A program made the position numbers and the translations under genes. This document shows, one piece after another, positions 9,466 through 17,609 of a stretch of 64,000 nt of DNA (positions are counted from its first letter, which is position 1; each line of letters starts with the position of its first letter). Under the pieces are notes generated by a model that was given only the letters and a program-made list of their open reading frames with translations, was not told where the DNA came from and ran no database searches. The stretch comes from Rudaea cellulosilytica DSM 22992 (GTDB taxonomy: Bacteria; Pseudomonadota; Gammaproteobacteria; Xanthomonadales; Rhodanobacteraceae). The stretch lies in contig NZ_KB899241.1 in NCBI RefSeq assembly GCF_000378125.1, positions 843,652 through 907,651 on the forward strand, given 5' to 3'.

Positions 9466-9486
9466 ATACGGTCCGATAGACCGTAT
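9466..9486. promoter_or_regulatory. Palindromic operator between NmrA-like and LysR genes
   Basis: A perfect inverted repeat: ATACGGTC, five bases (CGATA), GACCGTAT. It lies in the 101-bp divergent promoter region and fits the T-N11-A layout of LysR-type regulator sites. The site is directly visible; the identity of the binding protein is inferred from position. Confidence 0.6.
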
Positions 9487-9519
9487 ATTTGGACGGGATG
9501 TCTCAATGGTGGAACACTT

Positions 9520-10419
9520 ATGGACCTGTTGGCGCTGTCCGATTTCAACCTGGTTGCCCGGCATGGGGGTTTCGGGCGGGCCGCGCGCGCGGCGGCGCGG
9601 CCAAAGGCCACGCTCTCGCGTCGCGTGGCGGAACTCGAAAGCAGCCTTAAATTACGTCTCTTTGAACGGGGTCCGCGTGCGTTGAAGCTCACGCAGGAGG
9701 GGCTGGCGCTGCATGAGCGGACCGCCGCATTGCTCGCCGAACTGGATCAGACTGCAGCGGCTATCGCTTCGGGGGGCGAGACGCCACGAGGCAGTCTCCG
9801 GATCAGCGCACCGCTGTTCTTCGCGCAGACTGCGATGGGCAAGCTGGCCGCGGAATTCGCGCTGCGTTATCCCGAGGTGCGGCTCGAGGTCACCACGGAA
9901 GACCGTCCCGTGGACATGGTGGAGGAAGGCTACGATTTGGTGATTAGGGTCAATCCGGATCCGGACGAAACCTTGGTCGGACGCATATTCCTGCGCGATC
10001 GGCTAGTCGTTGTGGCAAGCCCTGGACTCGCTCGCCCGAAGAAAGGGAAACTTACGCCGGTCGTTGCGCGAGGGACGCGGGACCAGGCCACTGCTTGGGA
10101 CATGAAGACCGCTAAAGGAAAGACGCGCATAGCAGTCGATCCGGTACTTCGCTTGTCCTCGCTGATCATGGTTCGTGACGCAATTCGTTGCGGAATCGGT
10201 GCCGCGCGGCTTCCCGTTTCCCTCGTCAGCCGCGATCTCGCGGCTGGAAGTTTGGTGAAGTGGGGCGACGTCGAAGGGCGCGACATCGAGTTGTGGACGT
10301 TGTATCCATCGCGGCGGCTCTTGAGCACGCGCGTGGCCGCGTTGCTCGAGTTTTTCAAGAAGGCCTTCCCGTTAGGAAAGCCTCAGGAACTGGCGGCTTA
10401 CCTCGAAAGCTACACGTAG
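9520..10419 (+). CDS. LysR-family transcriptional regulator
   Basis: The start is set at ATG 9520, where the LysR winged HTH begins (MDLLALSDFNLVARHGGFGRAARA, recognition helix KATLSRRVAELE, ending LFERGPRALKLTQEG). Residues 90-290 form the type 2 periplasmic-binding effector domain (PRGSLRISAPLFFAQTAMG, then the second lobe around 160-260). Length about 299 residues, normal for the family. It is divergent from the NmrA-like oxidoreductase and probably controls both genes through the palindrome at 9466-9486. It belongs to the CrgA/DsdC-like clade by the PRGxLRIxAP signature. The inducer is unknown. Confidence 0.9.
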   Translation: MDLLALSDFNLVARHGGFGRAARAAARPKATLSRRVAELESSLKLRLFERGPRALKLTQEGLALHERTAALLAELDQTAAAIASGGETPRGSLRISAPLFFAQTAMGKLAAEFALRYPEVRLEVTTEDRPVDMVEEGYDLVIRVNPDPDETLVGRIFLRDRLVVVASPGLARPKKGKLTPVVARGTRDQATAWDMKTAKGKTRIAVDPVLRLSSLIMVRDAIRCGIGAARLPVSLVSRDLAAGSLVKWGDVEGRDIELWTLYPSRRLLSTRVAALLEFFKKAFPLGKPQELAAYLESYT

Positions 10420-10607
10420 ATGCGCGCGATGACGCGTGCCGAACCTGCACCCGCGACATCCGTGTCGACTGCAATTCGCTAACAAGAATTTCGTCGATTT
10501 CGAATCTTGCCAAGTTGCAACAAGGAGCTAAGCTCAACCCGATAGCCGCTATGGGGCGTCGCAGCGGGCGTCAGCGCGTCCGCTGCGCTTTCGGAAGAGT
10601 TGCGCGC

Positions 10608-10973
10608 TTATCCGAGGTCGTAAAAAAATTGCTCGCGGAAGATCTTACCGTCACGCACGCCGTAGACGCAGATTTCGCGCATGTTCACGCGGCCGCGGCC
10701 CTTCATCGTGGCATCAAGCGTTGCCGCCACGCTGAACCAGTTGCCCGCGATCACTGGCTCGCTCACGGTGCCGCCGTGCACGGCTTCGAGCATGGCATCG
10801 AACTGGCGACCTTTCTCGAAAATCGCCGCCAAGCCCATGGCGTTGCCCAGGCCCTGTGAGCCTTCCATTTCGATGCTCACGGCGTCATCGGCGTAGAGCT
10901 CCTTCTGCGCCTGTTCGTATTCACCCTTGCGGCACAACTCGACCAGGCGTTTGGCAATTTGTTCGGTACTCAT
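10608..10973 (-). CDS. SnoaL-like (NTF2-fold) small protein
   Basis: ATG 10973 is preceded by GAGGAGATCACC, a strong ribosome site, and gives 121 residues. The sequence (VELCRKGEYEQAQKELYADDAVSIEMEG, later GRVNMREICVYGVRDGKIFREQFFYD) matches the SnoaL/NTF2-like cone fold: an N-terminal helix pair, then a curved sheet ending in a DGKI turn. Members are small cyclases, isomerases or ligand-binding proteins; no catalytic residue set is clear here. It stands alone: the LysR gene is convergent and the next TetR gene lies 295 bp upstream on the same strand. Confidence 0.8.
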   Translation of the reverse strand: MSTEQIAKRLVELCRKGEYEQAQKELYADDAVSIEMEGSQGLGNAMGLAAIFEKGRQFDAMLEAVHGGTVSEPVIAGNWFSVAATLDATMKGRGRVNMREICVYGVRDGKIFREQFFYDLG

Positions 10974-11267
10974 GGTGATCTCCTCTTGTAGGGGAGACCA
11001 TCCTAAGAAGGCCATGCTGACAGCGGCATGTCAGTAGTCTCGCCGGCGTTCTCTTGCTCATGGATGCGTTGCGGTGGCACGGTGCATCCTGCGCGGTTCG
11101 TCTAAGCAGTACTGATCACGTTCCGCGGAACGATTCATAACTGTGCACACCGGTGAGATTGATCAGCTAGACCGATCTGCGGCGATCGTCCGACCACGCT
11201 GATCATCACCAAGCCGGGAATGGCCTCTTCCGGCCACGACCCGCGGTTCATCCGATGTCGAGCTGAT

Positions 11268-11846
11268 TCAACGTGTTGCCTTCTTGACACCGCTGCTCGA
11301 CCGATTTGGCAGGATGGCGCTAGTGACAATGTGAACGAGATGATCCGCCCGTGGGGCGAATGACGGTAGGTCGACGAGCCAGCCGAGCGCCGCCATCAGG
11401 CCGAACAAGTCGTCCCCATTCATATCGGTGCGCGCCGTTCCTTCGGCCTGAGCACGGAGCAATAGTCGCGCGCTCGCTGAGTGCACCGCTGCGCATGAAG
11501 CATAAAGAGCGGAGTCCGGGTTCGTGTGGGCGGCCGCCATCAGGGCGACGACGCCCCTATAGCTTTGGGTGAATCTCATCCATTCGTGGAACCAAGACAC
11601 GAGCGCTTCGTCAGGTGAATTCGACTTTTCGAGTTCGTCTGCCTTCTGCGTCAGTTCGTCCAGATTCGTACACAACAACGCTTCAAACAAGGCTTCTCGC
11701 GTCGGGAAATGACGCAGCAGTGTAGCCAACCCGACGTCAGCCCGGCGGGCGATATCTCGCATGGACGCGTCGACACCGTGCTTAGCGACCACGTCGTGCG
11801 CGACTGCAAGTAGATGGCTGTAATTTTTTTTGGCGTCGGCTCGCAT
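11268..11846 (-). CDS. TetR-family repressor
   Basis: ATG 11846 (MRADAKKNYSHLL) is preferred to an upstream start because the operator repeats occupy the longer leader. Residues 8-55 form the TetR HTH (LLAVAHDVVAKHGVDASMRDIARRADVGLATLLRHFPTREALFEALL). The C-terminal ligand-binding part is the common form with SWFHEWMRFTQSYRGV (TetR_C_33-like). It is divergently placed against a short-chain dehydrogenase (12003), with three GGATCA-N-TGATCC sites between, so it very likely represses itself and that gene until an unknown ligand binds. Length of 192 residues is normal. Confidence 0.9.
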   Translation of the reverse strand: MRADAKKNYSHLLAVAHDVVAKHGVDASMRDIARRADVGLATLLRHFPTREALFEALLCTNLDELTQKADELEKSNSPDEALVSWFHEWMRFTQSYRGVVALMAAAHTNPDSALYASCAAVHSASARLLLRAQAEGTARTDMNGDDLFGLMAALGWLVDLPSFAPRADHLVHIVTSAILPNRSSSGVKKATR

Positions 11847-11861
11847 GGGACCCCTTGACAA

Positions 11862-11931
11862 ACGGATCACTGATCCGTATATGTGGATCACTGATCCGAA
11901 TGCTGCGAATCAGGATCTGGATCAATGGTCC
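11862..11931. promoter_or_regulatory. Triple palindromic TetR operator region
   Basis: Three copies of the same palindrome lie between the TetR gene and the dehydrogenase: ACGGATCA-C-TGATCCGT at 11862-11878 (perfect), GGATCA-C-TGATCC at 11885-11897 (perfect), and GGATCA-A-TGGTCC at 11919-11931 (one mismatch). The first two are centred 21 bp apart, two helical turns. Sites directly visible; binding by the adjacent TetR protein is inferred. Confidence 0.75.
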
Positions 11932-12002
11932 AAATGATACAGCGCCTTTGTACCAATGGGATAACGGCGCTGCCCTACACCACAAATGAAAGGTGAAAGA
12001 TT

Positions 12003-12755
12003 GTGAAAAATTTAGAAGGTAAGGTTGCAGTTGTCACGGGTGGAAGCAGCGGGATTGGCTTGGCCACAGCCAAGCGCTTCGTGGAAGAAGGTGCGCACGT
12101 CGTGATCACTGGGCGACGAGAGAAAGAGCTGAAGGAGGCCGCCGCCTCCATCAATAGAAACGTTACGACGGTCGTGGGCGACGTGTCGCGTTTGGAAGAT
12201 CTGGACCGGCTCTATGCCGTCGTGAAGGAGAAACATGGTCACATCGACGTTCTCTTCGCGAACGCGGGCGCAGGAACAATCGCACCGCTCGCGGTAGCTA
12301 CTGAAGCCCATTTTGACCGGACCTTCGACGTGAACGTGAAGGGAACGTTCTTTACGGTACAGAAGGCCCTTCCCCTCTTCAAAGACGGCGGTTCGATTAT
12401 CCTGAACTCTTCGGTCTCAAACGTCCTCGGGCTTCCAGGATTTACTGCTTACGCCGCGAGTAAGGCGGCTGTGCGCAACTTCGCGCGCGGCTGGGCTTTG
12501 GAATTGAAAGACCGCAAGATCCGCGTAAACAGTATGAGTCCCGGAGCAATCGACACCCCGGCCTTGGCGACGACGACGGGCCTTACCGCTGAACAGGCCG
12601 AGCAAGCAGTCGCGCAGTTCACCACGCAGATCCCAATGGGCCGCAGAGGCATGCCCGAGGAAATCGCGGCAGCAGTCGCGTTCCTCGCCTCTGATGAAAG
12701 TTCTTACATCACTGGTGTGGATCTCGCCGTCGATGGAGGCATGGCACAGGTCTGA
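12003..12755 (+). CDS. Classical short-chain dehydrogenase/reductase
   Basis: Starts at GTG 12003 after GAAAGGTGAAAG. 250 residues with all classical SDR marks: cofactor motif TGGSSGIG (residues 11-18), FANAGAG near 85, Ser in LNSSVSN, catalytic YAASK near 150, and the C-terminal SSYITGVDLAVDGG of the FabG-like group. ITGRRE after the second strand favours NADP(H). It probably reduces a carbonyl or oxidises an alcohol; the substrate is unknown. It is divergent from, and probably repressed by, the TetR protein encoded at 11268-11846. Confidence 0.92.
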   Translation: MKNLEGKVAVVTGGSSGIGLATAKRFVEEGAHVVITGRREKELKEAAASINRNVTTVVGDVSRLEDLDRLYAVVKEKHGHIDVLFANAGAGTIAPLAVATEAHFDRTFDVNVKGTFFTVQKALPLFKDGGSIILNSSVSNVLGLPGFTAYAASKAAVRNFARGWALELKDRKIRVNSMSPGAIDTPALATTTGLTAEQAEQAVAQFTTQIPMGRRGMPEEIAAAVAFLASDESSYITGVDLAVDGGMAQV

Positions 12756-12869
12756 CCCCGGCGCGCTCCCGTGGCTGGTATATAAGCCCCGCCAGTCAAG
12801 TTCGACTGATGGATCGCGATCGCAGATGTCGCCGCAATTACCTATACCCAACCGTAACGGAGATTCCCG

Positions 12870-13502
12870 ATGTACGAACAATCCAAACTATCCGAGTTGA
12901 TCCAGTTCGCACGAGTTGTTGCGGGCTCCACCGTCATCGATGTTTACCCAGGCGACGGCGACTGGACCCGTCTCTTCTCCGACATCGTGGGACCCGAAGG
13001 ACGGGTCTACAGCTTCGTGCCGGCCGAAGTCGCCGACTTCAAGAGCGATCCGGTCGGCCGCATGCGGATGCTTGCGAAGGAGCCGGGCCGAGAGAATGTC
13101 GAAGCCGTCTCGGCGGACCTCGTGGCGATGCCGAAGGCCACGTCACCAGCGGATGTGCTGTGGTTGCATCTGTTCTACCACGATCTCCACACCAAGCTGA
13201 TGCAGGCCAGGGGCGCGACGGCGGCCCACTTCAATCGAGCCGTCTACGAGCGGCTGAAGCCCGGTGGGTCCTACGTCATCGTGGACCACGCGGCCGCCTT
13301 CGGGGCGGGCACGAGAGATGCCCAGTTGCTGCATCGGATTGAGTCTGCAACCGTTCGCGAGGAGGTGGAGGCGGCTGGCTTCGTACTGGACGCGGAAAGC
13401 ACCATGCTCGCGAACAAGGACGATCCGCATTCGGTCAAGGCGTTCGATCCGTCAATCAAGGGCGATACTGATCGCTTCGCCTATCGGTTCGTGAAGCCCT
13501 GA
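12870..13502 (+). CDS. Class I SAM-dependent methyltransferase-like protein
   Basis: 210 residues resembling the COG4798-type predicted methyltransferases. The SAM-binding motif I is present but altered (VIDVYPGDGDWTRLF, residues 22-36). A segment DVLWLHLFYHDLH stands at motif IV, and LKPGGSYVIVDHAAA at motif VI. The C-terminus ends FDPSIKGDTDRFAYRFVKP. A signal peptide, common in this group, is missing, so this copy looks shortened or cytoplasmic. An almost identical C-terminal tail occurs at 24137-24198 as a fragment, which suggests that a related gene once existed nearby. Spacing of 114 bp from the dehydrogenase permits cotranscription. Substrate unknown. Confidence 0.8.
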   Translation: MYEQSKLSELIQFARVVAGSTVIDVYPGDGDWTRLFSDIVGPEGRVYSFVPAEVADFKSDPVGRMRMLAKEPGRENVEAVSADLVAMPKATSPADVLWLHLFYHDLHTKLMQARGATAAHFNRAVYERLKPGGSYVIVDHAAAFGAGTRDAQLLHRIESATVREEVEAAGFVLDAESTMLANKDDPHSVKAFDPSIKGDTDRFAYRFVKP

Positions 13503-13881
13503 CAGATCCCGGCGCCGACCCCAAGGGCGGTCCGGTTGCGGATTTCGCTTCCCGAAAGTGGACACCCGTGACCGTCTCCCTTGGGTCGCTTTCTGACGTC
13601 AGCCTTCGGCCAGGAGCAGACTTAAAGATAGTCGAATTGCCCTCAAGCGGCCACTCACAGGCCGCCTGCTGGCGTGCTGTTATGTCAGCCATTCGCCGCG
13701 CCTAGCGAGATTCGCTTTTGGCTTCCCGCGTGGAGATCTGACAAGATCAACCTAGCTCATTCACGCACCGTGCTAACGACCATGCCGAGCCCCGGTGCAG
13801 CTACGGGATGCGCCGTATTGCCTGTCCACACTTCGCCATGCCCTTCAAGGACGAGAAGCGAATCCGAGCACGGCCGCTCTC
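13503..13881. other. Intergenic region without a recognisable gene
   Basis: About 380 bp between two convergent genes. It carries the short motif CGGCCAGGAGCAGAC near 13609-13624, a variant of which recurs at 6869-6892. No coding frame with family similarity, RNA gene or clear terminator was seen. Confidence 0.5.
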
Positions 13882-14862
13882 CTATAAACCGAATTCGCTG
13901 GACGTGCTAAATGTTTGAGGCACCTCGACCTCCTCCTGCGCCGTCCGCCGATACTGACCTGGTGCAACAGCCATCACGCGCTTGAATGCACTACTGAAGG
14001 CACTTTCGGAAGAGTATCCGACCGCAGCCGCGGCCTGCGAAATCGAAGCACCAGCTCGAAGTTCACGTCTCGCCAGATACATCCGCCATTGGGTCAAATA
14101 AGCGAGAGGAGGAACGCCCATCATTTCGCGGAATCGAACCGCAAGTGATGTCCTCGACATCCCTGCCTTTTTTGCCAGTTCTTCCAGGTCCCAATTTCGG
14201 GATGGTTCGCCATGAATGCAACTGAGCACAATGGCCAGCCGGCGGTCGCCAAAGCCTTTTAGCCATCCATCATCGCCAATCGGCGCGTGGGCCAAATATG
14301 CCCGCAATGTCTGAACGAATAGCAATTGCGTCAGTCCTGATATGACGACGGCTCGCCCAGGTCGTCCGTCTTTCATTTCCGCCACAAGTTGTTTGAGCAA
14401 CCACCAAATCGGCTCGGTTTCGTCTGCAGTTCCTCGTACGTGGATGAGCGGCGGCAGACCATTCAAGAGCAACGCTTGCTGGTCAGCATCAATCCGCACT
14501 ATGCCTCCCAACATGGTGAAGTCGCACCCTTGGCCAAGCTGATACTGATTGTCACTGTCTCGAACGACTGGCTTGGTCGTCGCGTTAGGAATCAAGGCTG
14601 CGGCACTGGCCAGCGTCAGAGTGCGCGTGCCGTTGGTGATTAAGACATGACCGGCGTCCACTCGCGCTGGCTCAGACATGCCATCAATCAAATACCAGCA
14701 ACCCCCTTCTGTGATTGCGCAAAATTTGATCGCATCCAGATTGGTGAAACGGCGTGCCCAATTGCCGCCAGCTACCAGCCGTCCTGACAAGTCGCACCGC
14801 GCTTGAAGGAAGTCCAGCAGATCTGACAGTGGGTCAACCACCATATTTGAACTATCGCGCAT
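13882..14862 (-). CDS. AraC-family transcriptional regulator (cupin type)
   Basis: 326 residues. The N-terminal 190 residues form the cupin-like effector domain of the Cupin_6 AraC group (RCDLSGRLVAGGNWARRF, KFCAITEGGCWYLIDG, GHVLITNGTRTL). The last ~100 residues hold the double HTH (WDLEELAKKAGMSRTSLAVRF and ISQAAAAVGYSSESAFSSAFKRVMAVAPGQYRR). Start: the first Met is used; MVVDPLSDLL seven residues later is an alternative. It is divergent from the esterase gene at 15151 over a 288-bp gap and is the likely activator of the esterase, aldo/keto reductase and dehydrogenase series. Proteins of this type often sense small hydrophobic or carbonyl compounds. Confidence 0.9.
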   Translation of the reverse strand: MRDSSNMVVDPLSDLLDFLQARCDLSGRLVAGGNWARRFTNLDAIKFCAITEGGCWYLIDGMSEPARVDAGHVLITNGTRTLTLASAAALIPNATTKPVVRDSDNQYQLGQGCDFTMLGGIVRIDADQQALLLNGLPPLIHVRGTADETEPIWWLLKQLVAEMKDGRPGRAVVISGLTQLLFVQTLRAYLAHAPIGDDGWLKGFGDRRLAIVLSCIHGEPSRNWDLEELAKKAGMSRTSLAVRFREMMGVPPLAYLTQWRMYLARRELRAGASISQAAAAVGYSSESAFSSAFKRVMAVAPGQYRRTAQEEVEVPQTFSTSSEFGL

Positions 14863-15150
14863 AAAGATTGAACGGATGCGCCTTCTTCGTACGGAACCGA
14901 AAGCCTACCATGCATGCATCTGTCTTGGAGACCATGCCATGCCCACCCCGTTATCCCTCATCGGTTCAAGCTTCGGCTGCTTCCACCGCCAGAAAAGTCA
15001 TTCGCGGCATTGACCCTACCGGCAAGTGCTCGAGCCACGAGCCGAAGCCTCCGTTTCCTAAACGAGATTTCGCCGACTGAACCCAATGGATCGCGCTTCC
15101 GAGCTGCCTGTCCTTATAACTTTTAATACCCCTGACCGAAAGGAGCAACT

Positions 15151-16182
15151 ATGACTAAGATCAAATCCACTGCTGCAGCTTTAGCGCTCACCGTGTCCGG
15201 CGTCACCCTTGCTGTCGTGCCGCCGGTTTCGAGTGACCCTAATTTGGATCCACAGGTTCGCAGCTTTCTAGAGGGAATCAACAAGGATCCGTCACCTTTC
15301 TGGGAACTGCCACAGCCCAAGCCGCAGGAAATCCTGACAGGCCTTCAGAACCAGACACCGGTTGATGTGTCAGGCGTGACGACTGTCGAGCGCACCATCG
15401 CCGTGGACGGGCACCCACTGAAGCTCTACATCATGAAACCAGACCATGTAGCCGATAAGCCCGGCGTACTGTTGTTCATGCATGGCGGGGTGTGGATCGT
15501 CGGCAATTTCGACAACCACAAGCGTTTGCTGCGCGATCTGGTAGTCCAGTCTGGCCAGGTGGGTGTTTTCGTTGAATATACCTCGCTTCCCGAAGCGAAA
15601 TTCCCCGTGCAGCTCGAACAGGGCTATGCCGCCCTGGAATGGGTGAAAGCCCATGCCGGCGACTTCGGTGCTGACGGCAGCCGCATTGCCGTGGCGGGCA
15701 ATTCGGTGGGCGGCAACATGACCGCGGCACTGACGTTGATGGCCAAGGATCGCAAGGGGCCCAAGATTAGCTATCAGGTATTGTTGATCCCCGCCACCGA
15801 TGCCAGCGTGGATAGTTCGTCCTATCTGACCTACGGTCAGGACCGCTTCCTGGCCCGGGCATTCATGAAATATGGCTGGGATCTTTATGCTCCCGACGCC
15901 GCTCAGCGTGACAACCCCTATGTTTCGCCCTTGCGCGCCAACTTGAGCGAATTGAAGGGCCTGCCGCCCGCATTGATTATCACGGCGGAGAACGATCCGT
16001 TGCGCGATGAGGGCGAAGCCTATGCCCGCAAACTCAAGGAGGCGGGCAACACGGTTTCGGCAGTGCGCTTCAACGGCACCGTCCATGATTTCGTTCTATT
16101 GAACGCTCTCAAGAACGTACCCTCTACCCAGGCTGCAATCCAGCTCGCCAGCGATGGAATTCACGAACATATTGGTCGCTGA
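15151..16182 (+). CDS. Exported alpha/beta hydrolase (HSL-type esterase)
   Basis: 343 residues behind an AAGGAG ribosome site. Residues 1-26 resemble a signal peptide, so a periplasmic or secreted location is likely. The hormone-sensitive-lipase signature is present: oxyanion motif MHGGVW (about 110), nucleophile elbow GNSVGG (about 185), acid Asp in ITAENDPLRDEG (about 285) and His in GTVHDFVLL (about 315). It should hydrolyse short-chain esters. It lies next to, and divergent from, an AraC regulator and upstream of an aldo/keto reductase and a short-chain dehydrogenase on the same strand, so the set may degrade or detoxify one ester-containing compound. Confidence 0.9.
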   Translation: MTKIKSTAAALALTVSGVTLAVVPPVSSDPNLDPQVRSFLEGINKDPSPFWELPQPKPQEILTGLQNQTPVDVSGVTTVERTIAVDGHPLKLYIMKPDHVADKPGVLLFMHGGVWIVGNFDNHKRLLRDLVVQSGQVGVFVEYTSLPEAKFPVQLEQGYAALEWVKAHAGDFGADGSRIAVAGNSVGGNMTAALTLMAKDRKGPKISYQVLLIPATDASVDSSSYLTYGQDRFLARAFMKYGWDLYAPDAAQRDNPYVSPLRANLSELKGLPPALIITAENDPLRDEGEAYARKLKEAGNTVSAVRFNGTVHDFVLLNALKNVPSTQAAIQLASDGIHEHIGR

Positions 16183-16282
16183 GACTACTTATGTCGATGC
16201 GGCGCAGCCGCATTGCTGCGCCGATTTTGCCCTGAGAGACGCGAGTATCTATTGAATTCTCCAACTCAGACACGAGAAATCC

Positions 16283-17350
16283 ATGCCTCTCAATCACTAT
16301 GTCACGCTCGGGCGTTCCGGGCTGCGCGTTAGCCCGTATTGCCTGGGTACGATGACCTTTGGCGAAGATTTCGGTTGGGGCGCAAGTCCCGAAGTATCGT
16401 TCGCCATGCTCGACGAATACCGGAGTCGCGGAGGAAACTTCGTGGACACGGCCAACATCTATACCGCCGGTCATTCCGAACAGATCATCGGTGACTATAT
16501 TCGACAGAAGAAAGTCAGACGCGACGAGATCGTGGTCAGCACGAAGTTCTATTGCAATCTGTTCCCAGGCGATCCGAATGGAGGTGGAGCGGGACGCAAG
16601 GCCCTCATCCAGCAGTGCGAAGCCTCGTTGAACCGGCTCAAGAGCGACTACATCGACATCTACTGGCTGCACAACTGGGATCGGACGGCACCGATCGAAG
16701 AAACCTTGCGAGGTCTCGATGATCTCGTCACGGCCGGCAAGATCCGTTACGTCGGCTTCTCGGACATTCCCGCCTGGAAAACGGCCGAGGCGCAGACGGT
16801 CGCCCACTTCCGCGGATGGGCGCCGATCATCGCGCTGCAACTCGAATATTCGCTGTTGGAGCGGACGAGCGAGGGCGAGCTGTTTCCGATGGCGCAGGCG
16901 ATGGGGATGGGCATCATGCCTTGGTCGCCACTCAAGAGCGGCTTCCTAAGCGGCAAGTTCAGGCGCGGCAGTGAAGGCGATGTCGATACCAAGCGTACCA
17001 ACATGGTCGGCGTTCCAAGCGCGCCGGACTACGACATCATTGAAGCCGTCGCGGACGTTGCTTCGGAGCTTGGCCTCAGCTCCGCGTCGGTGGCGTTGGC
17101 TTGGGTTCGGTCACAAGCAGGCGTCAGCTCTACCCTGATTGGCGCCCGGCGGCTCGATCAGCTCAAAATCAATCTCGACTCCCTCGAAGTGACGCTGTCT
17201 GCCGAACAGATCAATAAGCTCAGCCTGATTTCCAAGCCGAAGCTGAATTTCCCGGCCGAAAACAACGAGACCCTGGCACCCATGCTCGCCTTTTCCGGCA
17301 CGACAGTTGATGGCCGAACCGTGCCGTCGCCCGCTCGACTCTCTGCTTGA
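16283..17350 (+). CDS. Aldo/keto reductase
   Basis: 355 residues, the length of the AKR11/AKR9-like (YghZ/Tas-type) group. Visible marks: GLRVSPYCLGTMTFG at the start, catalytic Asp and Tyr in FVDTANIYTAGHSE (about 50-63), Lys in VVSTKFY (about 88), His in IYWLHNWD (about 130), and the NADPH-binding end VSSTLIGARRLDQLKINL (about 270-290). A cytoplasmic NADPH-dependent carbonyl reductase. It follows the esterase by 100 bp and precedes a dehydrogenase; the three may be cotranscribed. Substrate not predictable. Confidence 0.93.
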   Translation: MPLNHYVTLGRSGLRVSPYCLGTMTFGEDFGWGASPEVSFAMLDEYRSRGGNFVDTANIYTAGHSEQIIGDYIRQKKVRRDEIVVSTKFYCNLFPGDPNGGGAGRKALIQQCEASLNRLKSDYIDIYWLHNWDRTAPIEETLRGLDDLVTAGKIRYVGFSDIPAWKTAEAQTVAHFRGWAPIIALQLEYSLLERTSEGELFPMAQAMGMGIMPWSPLKSGFLSGKFRRGSEGDVDTKRTNMVGVPSAPDYDIIEAVADVASELGLSSASVALAWVRSQAGVSSTLIGARRLDQLKINLDSLEVTLSAEQINKLSLISKPKLNFPAENNETLAPMLAFSGTTVDGRTVPSPARLSA

Positions 17351-17457
17351 CTGGAGTGAGCACGAAGGAACTCGATAGTGCCGCAAAAGCGTATCGCTGC
17401 ATGTCGTCGAGTGTGGCGAAGGGCCTGCAGCACGTCCTCACGGATCCACGAAAGGTT

Positions 17458-17550
17458 ATTGAGCTGCCGAAACTTGGTCACTGGCCTCCGTTTGAGGCCG
17501 CGCAACAAACGAATTCCGCATTACTCGGCTTTCTAGATGTAAACAACTAG
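17458..17550 (+). pseudogene. Remnant of an alpha/beta hydrolase C-terminus
   Basis: The short frame reads IELPKLGHWPPFEAAQQTNS followed by ALLGFL and a stop. GHWPPxE followed by N-ALL-FL is the usual His-containing C-terminal end of alpha/beta hydrolases. Nothing upstream continues the fold, so this is a decayed gene end between the aldo/keto reductase and the next dehydrogenase. Identity rests on about 24 residues. Confidence 0.4.
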
Positions 17551-17609
17551 AACGGTTGGATCTCAAATTACCACGAACTAACTCTGATTTAGAAAAAGGA
17601 AATATAGCA

